This document shows, piece after piece, positions 1 to 5,467 of a stretch of 23,700 nucleotides of DNA. Made by a program: the position numbers and the translations under genes. The stretch covers positions 1 through 23,700 of the IMG/VR virus record IMGVR_UViG_3300006802_000581; one strand, 5' to 3'. The notes under the pieces are model-generated. The model was not told where the DNA came from. It ran no database searches and saw nothing but the letters and a program-made list of their open reading frames with translations. Numbering within the stretch: the first letter of the stretch is position 1; the number at the start of each line of letters is the position of its first letter. The DNA comes from a virus.

Positions 1-53
1 AGCGGGTGGACACGCCAGCCGCGTTGGGCGTAGGCTAGGGCATACTGGATCAC
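1..53 (-). CDS. Bifunctional DNA primase/polymerase, N-terminal fragment (runs off the window)
   Basis: Only the first 17 codons are present: GTG at 53-51, then IQYALAYAQRGWRVHP. The pattern ALxYAxRGWxVxP is the usual opening of prim-pol domain proteins (PF09250), which prime DNA synthesis in many phages and plasmids. The GTG overlaps the helicase TGA stop (GTGA), and a GGGGGTGAG Shine-Dalgarno lies just upstream, inside the helicase C-terminus. Lying directly after a helicase fits a replication role. The family call rests on a very short stretch, so the catalytic residues cannot be checked. Confidence 0.6.
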   Translation of the reverse strand, partial: MIQYALAYAQRGWRVHP

Positions 54-1483
54 GCACTCACCCCCACATTCCGTTTAGCCGCCCACTCCTCCCGCCATCC
101 GCGCTTAGGCGGTCTGCCGTACAGCGCCCGAAACTTCACCACCGCATAGGCTGGCGAGTACGCCGAACCGTCCTTCCGCCGCTGCGTGTACTGCTGCGTC
201 AGGAACCATTCGTATTTCCGCCGCATCTCGTCCTCGGTGACCGGCTTCGCCTCCTTAACTAGCTCCAGTTCGCCGTCCACTTGCTTCGGAGGCTTCGACC
301 GGCGCGAGAACACATAGCCGCACTCGCAGCGCTCGTCGCTCAAGTCGGCCACGCGGTCGCAATCCGGGCATACCTTCACCACGTCGGCCACGTCCTTGAC
401 GCGCTTGCCCTTCGGTCGCGCCTCGTCTCCGTCAAGCGTCCATTGCCGCTCTGCCGTGACCAGCCCGTGCCGGTAGACGCATCCGCCGTGATCGAGCAGG
501 ACGCAATCCGCCTTGCCATCCGCAGGCCGTAGCGCCCGCCCAGCCATTTGGAGATACAGAGACAGAGATTGCGTCGGCCTGACGATGGACACCGCTGACA
601 CCACCGGACAGTCCCACCCCTCAGACAGCACGCCGCAATTCGTCAGCACCGTGATGCGCCCCGCCGCAAGGTCGGCCAGTAGCCGCTCGCGCTCGGCTTT
701 CGGCGTCGATCCATCCAAGTGTTCGGCCCGCACGCCAGCGGCCAGGAACGCATCGCGTAGAGCGAGCGAGTGCTTTACGCCAACAGCGAAAACCGCCGTG
801 GTTCGCCCGTTCGCGTACTTCTGCCACTCGCGCACCACGTCCCCGACGATCTCGGGCCGGTTCATAGCCGTTTCAAGCTCGTCCTGCTGGTAGTCGCCAG
901 CGGTCGTATGCACTGCCGAGAGGTCGGGCTTCTTCCGTGCGTAGGTTCTCGCAGGGACGAGGTGTTTCGCCTCGGTCAGTTCCGCCAGCGTCGGCCCGGT
1001 CACCATCGTTTCAAACGGCGGGCGCAATCCTTTGCCATCCGTGCGGACAGGCGTGGCCGTGATGCCGATGACCAGCGCCGACCGCATCGAATCGAGCACG
1101 GTCATATACTGCTGGCCTTTGATTCGGTGGCACTCGTCAACGAATACGAGGTCTGGCGTCCACGGCATCCCGCGCCGCGCGACGGTCTGGATAGAGCCCA
1201 CCTGTACGGGCGCAGCGTTCGCCCGATGGTCGTCGGCCATAATGACGCCGTGCCGCACACCAAGCCCGCGCAGGCGGTCGCTTGCTTGGTCGATTAGTTC
1301 TTTGCGGTGAGCGAGGAAGAGAATCTTTGAACCACGCGCCGCTGCCTGATGAATGATCGACGCCGCAACGGTGGTTTTCCCGCCGCCAGTCGGAAGAACG
1401 TACAGAACGTGCCGATAGCCTGCGCGGAAGCGGTGGCGGATTTCGTTTTCGGCGGCTAGTTGGTAGGGTCTAAGCACCTGCAT
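50..1483 (-). CDS. SF2 DEAD/DEAH-box DNA helicase
   Basis: A 477-residue superfamily 2 helicase of the ResIII/RecQ-like phage type. Walker A PTGGGKT is at residues 31-37, motif II DECH at 116-119 and motif III TATP at 142-145. Motif VI QMAGRALRP lies in the second RecA-like domain. A C-terminal zinc-binding segment follows (CPDCDR...CECGY). The start is ATG at 1483, with GGGGAG upstream; the reading frame continues upstream, but those codons are the VRR-NUC gene in another frame. It overlaps the VRR-NUC stop by 14 bp, and a primase-polymerase follows, so it is probably the replicative or recombination helicase of the phage. Its exact substrate is not visible from sequence. Confidence 0.92.
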   Translation of the reverse strand: MQVLRPYQLAAENEIRHRFRAGYRHVLYVLPTGGGKTTVAASIIHQAAARGSKILFLAHRKELIDQASDRLRGLGVRHGVIMADDHRANAAPVQVGSIQTVARRGMPWTPDLVFVDECHRIKGQQYMTVLDSMRSALVIGITATPVRTDGKGLRPPFETMVTGPTLAELTEAKHLVPARTYARKKPDLSAVHTTAGDYQQDELETAMNRPEIVGDVVREWQKYANGRTTAVFAVGVKHSLALRDAFLAAGVRAEHLDGSTPKAERERLLADLAAGRITVLTNCGVLSEGWDCPVVSAVSIVRPTQSLSLYLQMAGRALRPADGKADCVLLDHGGCVYRHGLVTAERQWTLDGDEARPKGKRVKDVADVVKVCPDCDRVADLSDERCECGYVFSRRSKPPKQVDGELELVKEAKPVTEDEMRRKYEWFLTQQYTQRRKDGSAYSPAYAVVKFRALYGRPPKRGWREEWAAKRNVGVSA

Positions 1484-1817
1484 TGAAAATCTCCCCGTAC
1501 TTCTGCAAAAACATCTCGAGCGAATCAGCCCATATGCAGGCGACTCCCTGCCGTCTGCGCTTCGCCATGTACTCACGCTGATGGTCGGCTGGCTTCGCCC
1601 CGGGCCGCTTCGCTTCGAATTCCAGGTACAGGCATCCCGGCCCACCGCACACCGGACGGACGGCCCGCCAGTCGCACTCGCCATACTCGCCCACCGATAC
1701 GGCACGACCGTCGCGGGTGTAGAATGTGCCGACGTGATTCCTGCGGACGATCCAGCCTTCGATGCGGAGCCATGTCACGATCTGATCTTCGATTTCGTTC
1801 TCGGTTTTGCGCCTCAT
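1470..1817 (-). CDS. VRR-NUC domain nuclease
   Basis: A 115-residue single-domain PD-(D/E)XK nuclease of the VRR-NUC family (PF08774). The core is visible: Asp49 in GECDW, the E-x-K motif at Glu68-Lys70 in LEFEAKRPG, and Gln80 in DHQREY. Stand-alone phage VRR-NUC proteins are thought to cut branched DNA or act in replication, usually beside an SF2 helicase as here. Start ATG 1817 forms an ATGA overlap with the preceding 82-residue gene, and the stop overlaps the helicase start. Length is normal for the phage version. Confidence 0.88.
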   Translation of the reverse strand: MRRKTENEIEDQIVTWLRIEGWIVRRNHVGTFYTRDGRAVSVGEYGECDWRAVRPVCGGPGCLYLEFEAKRPGAKPADHQREYMAKRRRQGVACIWADSLEMFLQKYGEIFNAGA

Positions 1818-2062
1818 ACCAGCGGCACCCCGTTTTCTCGGCGGTAGATTTCGGCCTCGGACTGCCCCGGCGCGGCGAGGATGTCGAGGTCGAGGACGAG
1901 CGTGATTTCGGCGTCGGGCCGGAGCGCCCAAGCCTCCATGCACTCGCCCGGTTCCAGCCGCTCGCAAATCGTGTCCCATATCTGCTGCGCGTCGAGGTGC
2001 TCGCGGATCTCCTGCCCCCTCAGCGTCAGCCGCAGCGTGTCGCCGTTGCGTTTAGCGGTCAT
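1814..2062 (-). CDS. Hypothetical protein, 82 aa
   Basis: A small acidic soluble protein with no recognised domain. It starts at ATG 2062, which overlaps the methyltransferase stop (ATGA), and ends in another ATGA with the nuclease gene, so it is translationally coupled on both sides. The N-terminal half is polar (KRNGDTLRLTLRGQEIREHL) and the C-terminal half has a hydrophobic strand (ITLVLDLDILAAPG). A short RLEPGEC phrase resembles LRPGEC in the 100-residue protein near attP; this may mark a shared small fold but is too short to prove homology. Confidence 0.75.
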   Translation of the reverse strand: MTAKRNGDTLRLTLRGQEIREHLDAQQIWDTICERLEPGECMEAWALRPDAEITLVLDLDILAAPGQSEAEIYRRENGVPLV

Positions 2063-3638
2063 TCCGCACCTCCGTCGAAAAGCTCTCCCTCGAATAGCCC
2101 TGCGCGTTGAGCCAGAGCGATAAACGCCGCACCGCCCTGGAGCGCCACGACTCCATTTCCAAGCTGGCGAAGTCGGTCCACCCGATTGGCAGTCCGAGGA
2201 GCCATTCCACGAAAATCGGAGATAGTCGCCGGCGCGAGGTCTGGCCTGACGGCGAGGATTTCGCGCCATGCGTCGTGGTCGCCTGGTCCGGGTGGAAACA
2301 GTGCGCCACAAAGTTCGGAAGCTGGTCCAAGTGCATCGCCCCGGTCGAGCGATCCATGTGGCTCTCCGAGTTCGCGCCCTTGTGGTCCCGGCTGGCTGGA
2401 GTCGGCCAGGCCGACTCCGTGTTCCACGCCGTCACATCGTCCGCCAAGTTCCGACCGCCGTGCTTCGTTCCAAACCGACCAACCCGGCTCGGATCTCCGC
2501 CGCTCGAATCGTGCGCTTGGGGAGTTGTCCACCACGCCGCCTGCTCGTTCAGGTCGATGGTCCATCCCTGCTCCAGCTTCCGCTTCGACCGCGCCGAATC
2601 CGGCTGGCTCGGGTTGTGGTCGTCTCTGGCGTTCGGAGTGGCCCACTGCGCCGCCTGCGCCGTCAGGCCGCTGAAGCAGTGTTCCCCGCGATCCGCGTTC
2701 CGCTTCACGAACGTCCCAGCTTGTTCCGTGCATTCGTTCGCTCGCGGGGTGTGCCACTGCGCCGCCGCGCTCGGCGGCATCAGGTCGCCGCGGCTGCCCG
2801 CTTGGTTCGGCCCGCCGTTCGTCCCGTCCGTGCCGCGGGGTGTCGGCCAGGTCTGCGAGAACATCGCCAGCGGTGTCCCCATGCCGTTTCCGTTGCCGTG
2901 CTTCGCCTTGTTCCTCGCCCGCCTCGCCTCGAATGATTCCGGCGTCTCCCCGTCGTTCATCGCGTTCGCGTCTGGCGTCGGCCAGGTCTGCACCTTCACT
3001 TGTAAGCTGCTGATCGTTTCCGCCGCCTTGCCGGTCCTGCCCAGTTTCGTTTCGCGCATCTTGCGATACGCTTCCGGCGATTTGTTGTCGTCTTGCGCTG
3101 CTGGCGTTGGCCACCCCTCGATAGGCGAGGATAAACGCCCGCTCCCGTCGATGCGGCGCGCCAACGTCGGACGCTCGAAGAGTTCCCCACTCCGCATCGA
3201 ACCCGATTTGGGCAAGTTCTCCGAGAACGGTTGGTCCTGCTGGAAAAGCGAGAACTGGCGGGACGTTTTCGAGAAACAGCCACTCGACGGATTCCAGCTC
3301 GCGAACGAGTCGGATGATCTCGAAGAACAGTCCGCTGCGCTCTCCGGTGATGCCTGCTTGGCGACCGGCAACACTGAGGTCTTGGCAGGGGAATCCTCCA
3401 ATGATTCCAGCCACGCGGCCACGATAGAGTCGGCTTGGGAAGGTTCGCACGTCGGAGTAGATAGGTGCTTCGTCCAAGTCGCCTTGCCCCATGCGAGCCG
3501 CCAGAATCGCGGCTGCCGGACCTTCCCGCTCACAAAAACAGACGCACTTAGCTCTTGGTAGAGCGAGGGACACGGATAAATCCAACATCCCGACCCCTGA
3601 AAAAAGTGAGATATATTTGAGGGAATGTGAATCCACAC
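2052..3638 (-). CDS. Candidate overprinted protein with W-x-T-P repeats, same strand as dcm
   Basis: A 528-codon frame open over the entire methyltransferase gene. It starts at GTG 3638, immediately after the HNH stop codon and 5 nt after GGAGG. It contains seven W-x-T-P units (WPTPAAQD, WPTPDANA, WPTPRGTD, WHTPRANE, WATPNARD, WTTPQAHD, WPTPASRD) and near its end FVEWLLGLPIGWTDF (2169-2213). From memory, phage and actinobacterial proteins annotated as methyltransferase-related carry (L/W)PTPxAxD repeats and a FVEWMMGxPxGW segment; this is recall, not a search. The Dcm frame holds all catalytic motifs and is certainly coding. This frame may be a second product, or a relic of the repeat DNA (TGGCCNACNCC reads WPTP here and LADA in the Dcm frame). 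Confidence 0.35.
   Translation of the reverse strand: MWIHIPSNISHFFQGSGCWIYPCPSLYQELSASVFVSGKVRQPRFWRLAWGKATWTKHLSTPTCEPSQADSIVAAWLESLEDSPAKTSVLPVAKQASPESAADCSSRSSDSFASWNPSSGCFSKTSRQFSLFQQDQPFSENLPKSGSMRSGELFERPTLARRIDGSGRLSSPIEGWPTPAAQDDNKSPEAYRKMRETKLGRTGKAAETISSLQVKVQTWPTPDANAMNDGETPESFEARRARNKAKHGNGNGMGTPLAMFSQTWPTPRGTDGTNGGPNQAGSRGDLMPPSAAAQWHTPRANECTEQAGTFVKRNADRGEHCFSGLTAQAAQWATPNARDDHNPSQPDSARSKRKLEQGWTIDLNEQAAWWTTPQAHDSSGGDPSRVGRFGTKHGGRNLADDVTAWNTESAWPTPASRDHKGANSESHMDRSTGAMHLDQLPNFVAHCFHPDQATTTHGAKSSPSGQTSRRRLSPIFVEWLLGLPIGWTDFASLEMESWRSRAVRRLSLWLNAQGYSRESFSTEVRNDR
2059..3636 (-). CDS. dcm: C5 cytosine-specific DNA methyltransferase (Dcm family)
   Basis: A 525-residue C5-cytosine methyltransferase. 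Visible motifs are motif I LFSGVGMLD (11-19), the catalytic PCQ loop GGFPCQDLSVAG with Cys84, motif VI ENVP (123-126), motif VIII-like GAPHRRERAF, and C-terminal ANRVDRLRQLGNGVV (483-497) carrying the R-L-x-x-L-G-N-G-V signature of motifs IX/X. Between motifs VIII and IX lies a long insert of about 300 residues with seven repeats of type (L/V)(A/G/D)(D/H/N)..R. Such inserts are common in phage Dcm proteins, where the target recognition region sits. Start GTG 3636 has GGAGG 7 nt upstream inside the HNH gene. The likely role is self-methylation against host restriction. A second long frame overlaps the whole gene (see separate entry). Confidence 0.93.
   Translation of the reverse strand: MDSHSLKYISLFSGVGMLDLSVSLALPRAKCVCFCEREGPAAAILAARMGQGDLDEAPIYSDVRTFPSRLYRGRVAGIIGGFPCQDLSVAGRQAGITGERSGLFFEIIRLVRELESVEWLFLENVPPVLAFPAGPTVLGELAQIGFDAEWGTLRASDVGAPHRRERAFILAYRGVANASSARRQQIAGSVSQDARNETGQDRQGGGNDQQLTSEGADLADARRERDERRGDAGIIRGEAGEEQGEARQRKRHGDTAGDVLADLADTPRHGRDERRAEPSGQPRRPDAAERGGAVAHPASERMHGTSWDVREAERGSRGTLLQRPDGAGGAVGHSERQRRPQPEPAGFGAVEAEAGAGMDHRPERAGGVVDNSPSARFERRRSEPGWSVWNEARRSELGGRCDGVEHGVGLADSSQPGPQGRELGEPHGSLDRGDALGPASELCGALFPPGPGDHDAWREILAVRPDLAPATISDFRGMAPRTANRVDRLRQLGNGVVALQGGAAFIALAQRAGLFEGELFDGGAE
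2397..3113 (-). repeat. Seven degenerate dodecamer repeats inside dcm
   Basis: Minus-strand units close to TGGCCNACNCCN occur at 3102-3113, 2973-2984, 2838-2849, 2745-2756, 2634-2645, 2520-2531 and 2397-2408, spaced roughly 93-135 bp. Each reads W-x-T-P in one frame and a LADA/VAHP/VGHS/VDNS-type tetrapeptide in the Dcm frame. The segments between them differ. They lie in the variable insert of the methyltransferase. Confidence 0.8.
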
Positions 3639-4277
3639 CTATGCCTCCATTGCTCGCCGAATCGCATAATGGACAGTGCTCTTGGTGACGCCGTATTGTT
3701 CTGCTATTTGGCTAATCGACTCACCGTTATTGATCCGACGAGCAACATCCTGCCTATCTGAAACCGGAATCTTTGCCCACGTCACCTTTTTGTTTAAATA
3801 CTTGTGGGCGTCATACTTCCTGTGGCACGATCGGCACATTCTTGCGAAATCTGCCGGATCTGAGTAATTCCCGGTCAAATTTGCCCAATCGTAGGATTTT
3901 GATGGATCTGTAGATCCACAGACGGAACACAGAGAAGGCCTTCCGAAAAGCTTGTTCAGCCGCAAATGCTTTGCTTGATACCCAGCGGCGTCCCCTTTCC
4001 AGTTTTGATTCTGCTCTGCCCTTCTCGGTTTTCTAGCGACAGCCATCCTCCTGGGTATGCCAGCCCTTCTCATCGCTCCCCAGATCGCTTTACTGGAAGT
4101 GTTTAGATATGCAGCGACCTCGGAAATCGTCATCCCGCCTTCGTACTTTTCTTTGATCACGTCAAGTGGTAAGTCGTAACTGTAGCGATCTGACTTAGCC
4201 TTGCGCCATTGATCCGTGCATCTCGCCTTCGCGGATGCACTCATCCGCTTCCTGGTTTCTTCACTAAACTGTTTCAT
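3639..4277 (-). CDS. HNH endonuclease with helix-turn-helix segments (homing-type)
   Basis: A 212-residue protein. The N-terminal SEETRKRMSASAKAR resembles a NUMOD3 DNA-binding motif. An HTH-like stretch follows (MTISEVAAYLNTSSKAIWGA), then a zinc-binding HNH-type core with CSVCG, a central WANLTGNY and MCRSCHRKYD. A C-terminal resolvase-like HTH closes it (ESISQIAEQYGVTKSTVHYA). Start ATG 4277 has GGAGGGGA upstream. The region is clearly less GC-rich than its neighbours (28 of 60 bases G/C in the sampled line 3661-3720), which suggests recent arrival as a mobile homing gene. Its last codons carry the Shine-Dalgarno for the methyltransferase. Confidence 0.85.
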   Translation of the reverse strand: MKQFSEETRKRMSASAKARCTDQWRKAKSDRYSYDLPLDVIKEKYEGGMTISEVAAYLNTSSKAIWGAMRRAGIPRRMAVARKPRRAEQNQNWKGDAAGYQAKHLRLNKLFGRPSLCSVCGSTDPSKSYDWANLTGNYSDPADFARMCRSCHRKYDAHKYLNKKVTWAKIPVSDRQDVARRINNGESISQIAEQYGVTKSTVHYAIRRAMEA

Positions 4278-4428
4278 TCGTCCCCTCCACCCGCGCGAAC
4301 GCGCCTTCCAAAAAAAGCTCCTCAGTGAACGCATCAAACAGCGCCAGCCGCGCCCAGTCCTGCGGCTGCTCCTTCTGCAACTCCTCAGCCGCGCGAAGCT
4401 GCTGGTCACGGCACCACTGGATGGTCAT
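4264..4428 (-). CDS. Hypothetical protein, 54 aa
   Basis: A short gene starting at ATG 4428 in an ATGA overlap with the zinc-ribbon gene and ending 14 bp inside the HNH gene. The product begins MTIQWCRDQQLRAAEELQKE and is acidic and helical (AEELQKEQPQDWARLALFDA, FTEELFLEG). No family is recognised. The tight coupling on both sides and coherent composition support it as real. The HNH gene appears to have entered just after it, since composition changes at this boundary. Confidence 0.65.
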   Translation of the reverse strand: MTIQWCRDQQLRAAEELQKEQPQDWARLALFDAFTEELFLEGAFARVEGTNETV

Positions 4429-4769
4429 GCCCGCCCCCGCTCAACCCGCTCGACGAACCGCGCCCGCTTCGGGCACACGTCCTCCTTCATCGCCGCCCAC
4501 TCCTCCCACCGGCCCGCGAACACGCGCGGAGCGGGGGACAGCTCGATAGCGTTGCCCTTCTCTTTCGCCAGATTGCAATGGCGGCAGGTGGCCGAGTCCT
4601 CGAAGATCGCCCGCCCGCACTTGCAGGTCTTCGTGCGCAGGCGCTCGCGGCGGCGATTCTGCTTCTCGTTGGCGCTCTCGCGGTAGTGCTTGTGGCAGAG
4701 CGCGCCCTTATAGCGCGGGCGGTCGCATTTCCGACACACGCCGGGCGTGATAGACTTCTGTTGTTCCAT
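4425..4769 (-). CDS. Small zinc-ribbon protein, 114 aa
   Basis: Three metal-binding Cys/His clusters are visible: VCRKCDRPRYKGALCHKHY (residues about 11-29), KTCKCGRAIF, and ATCRHCN. A linker rich in Arg and Asn/Glu joins them (ANEKQNRRRERLR). The C-terminal part is unassigned. Start ATG 4769 has GGAG upstream. Proteins of this layout are common in phage early regions and may bind nucleic acid or act as HNH-like accessory factors, but no H-N-H active site can be traced, so the function stays open. Confidence 0.72.
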   Translation of the reverse strand: MEQQKSITPGVCRKCDRPRYKGALCHKHYRESANEKQNRRRERLRTKTCKCGRAIFEDSATCRHCNLAKEKGNAIELSPAPRVFAGRWEEWAAMKEDVCPKRARFVERVERGRA

Positions 4770-4812
4770 AGTGGCTCCAAAACTCTGTGGATCTTGGGCG
4801 TCCGGTGGTCGG

Positions 4813-4989
4813 CTAAACTTCCCGGACGCCCTTCAGTGCTTCTTCGATCTCCTCATCTGTGAACCGCGACCACGGCGACGGGCGCGCCCACGGCACAACG
4901 GCCAACATCTCCCGCGCCTTCGCGGTGTCGGTGGACACCAGCAGCCTCAGTTCGCTTTCGCGCTTTTGGCCGAATTGCGGCTTCGCCAT
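4813..4989 (-). CDS. Hypothetical protein, 58 aa
   Basis: It starts at ATG 4989 with a strong GAGGAGG Shine-Dalgarno and ends TAG at 4813-4815. The product begins MAKPQFGQKRESELRLLVST; a basic start is followed by PWARPSPWSRFTDEEIEEAL. The pattern of a short polar head, a WxRPSPW turn and an acidic helix looks like a folded small phage protein, but I recognise no family. It overlaps the end of the 100-residue upstream gene by 43 bp. Confidence 0.65.
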   Translation of the reverse strand: MAKPQFGQKRESELRLLVSTDTAKAREMLAVVPWARPSPWSRFTDEEIEEALKGVREV

Positions 4990-5249
4990 GCGTTAGTCCT
5001 CCTCGGAAATATCCACAGCCAATCGCCCCGGAGAGCGACAGAAACGGCCACGCCGCGACGGGACGCCGCCGAATGGACCGACACATACGCGGCCCGATAC
5101 GAGCGATGCCGAAGATCCACGCGCAGGCACTCGCCAGGGCGGAGCAGCAACATGGCGTCGATGATGTCGGCCCAGGCCCGGTGACCGACTGGCTTCAGGC
5201 GGTTCTCGCGAGGCAGGTCGACCTTGCGGACTACTTCGTATTCGAGCAT
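4947..5249 (-). CDS. Hypothetical protein, 100 aa
   Basis: It starts at ATG 5249 with GGAGG 5 nt upstream. This is the first gene left of the attachment site. The product is mixed strand/helix (AWADIIDAMLLLRPGECLRV, AVSVALRGDWLWIFPR) and quite basic. No domain is recognised. The last 14 codons lie in an overlap with the 58-residue gene, and the C-terminal tail is poor in pattern, so this gene may be truncated in sense relative to relatives; a frame ending TAA at 4993 would give a shorter tail. Confidence 0.65.
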   Translation of the reverse strand: MLEYEVVRKVDLPRENRLKPVGHRAWADIIDAMLLLRPGECLRVDLRHRSYRAAYVSVHSAASRRGVAVSVALRGDWLWIFPRRTNAWRSRNSAKSAKAN

Positions 5250-5302
5250 GGTGCCTCCTTCGGCTTCTTTGCCGTACTCTCGGCGGCTTGTCGTTTGTGG
5301 GG

Positions 5303-5323
5303 TCTCCCCTTGATTTCCCCTCA
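5303..5323 (+). repeat. Arm-type repeat pair, left arm of attP
   Basis: TCTCCCCTTG at 5303-5312 and TTTCCCCTCA at 5314-5323 are near-copies spaced 11 bp start to start, about one helical turn. A weaker third copy (GCTCTCCTTG) follows at 5328-5337. The same pair occurs at 5491-5511 on the other side of the tRNA core. This is the arrangement of integrase arm-type binding sites. Confidence 0.55.
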
Positions 5324-5348
5324 AAATGCTCTCCTTGTGTGTGTTTTG

Positions 5349-5387
5349 GTGTGCAGTTGGCCCATAAAAACGCCAATAAAAGCACAC
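5349..5387. promoter_or_regulatory. Nested dyad between attP core and leftward genes
   Basis: GTGTGC (5349-5354) pairs with GCACAC (5382-5387), and inside it TTGG (5357-5360) pairs with CCAA (5373-5376) around an A-rich centre. It lies between the left arm repeats and the tRNA fragment, upstream of the gene at 5249. It could be a protein-binding site (directionality factor, IHF-like bending) or part of a promoter. No convincing -35/-10 pair was found. Confidence 0.3.
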
Positions 5388-5402
5388 TACGCAACCGTGT
5401 CA

Positions 5403-5462
5403 CTGGATTTAGGTTCCAGTGCCAGAAATGGCGTGCCGGTTCGACTCCGGCCATCCGTACCA
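5403..5462 (+). other. attP: attP core: 3' fragment of tRNA-Leu (anticodon UAG)
   Basis: The 3' part of a tRNA-Leu is complete from the anticodon stem onward: CTGGA/TCCAG stem (5403-5407, 5415-5419) with loop TTTAGGT and anticodon TAG (5410-5412); variable arm GCCA-GAAA-TGGC (5421-5432); T-stem GCCGG/CCGGC (5435-5451); acceptor strand CATCCGT, discriminator A, CCA (5460-5462). No matching 5' acceptor (ACGGATG) or D-arm lies upstream, so this is not a working gene. It is the copy a phage carries to restore the host tRNA on integration. The integrase stop codon is 5 nt from the CCA end. Confidence 0.88.
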
Positions 5463-5467
5463 ACAAC

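Noticed and set aside
2397-3113. The seven dodecamers as a CRISPR-like or minisatellite array
   Set aside because: Units are degenerate, 12 bp, unevenly spaced and in frame with coding sequence; they are protein-level repeats.
2107-3561. 484-codon + strand frame opposite dcm
   Set aside because: It is antisense to the methyltransferase, lacks a Shine-Dalgarno and shows no recognisable domain. Its openness follows from the repeat DNA and high GC. Unlike the WPTP frame it has no family-like motif.
5349-5462. A complete tRNA-Leu gene
   Set aside because: Only the 3' part from the anticodon stem is present; no 5' acceptor strand or D-arm matches in the preceding 100 bp.
4993-5466. Long minus-strand frame across attP ending GRLAVDISEED
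   Set aside because: It would be coding through the tRNA fragment and has no start signal. Its end coincides with the Shine-Dalgarno of the 58-residue gene. A frameshift in the 100-residue gene was considered but not supported.
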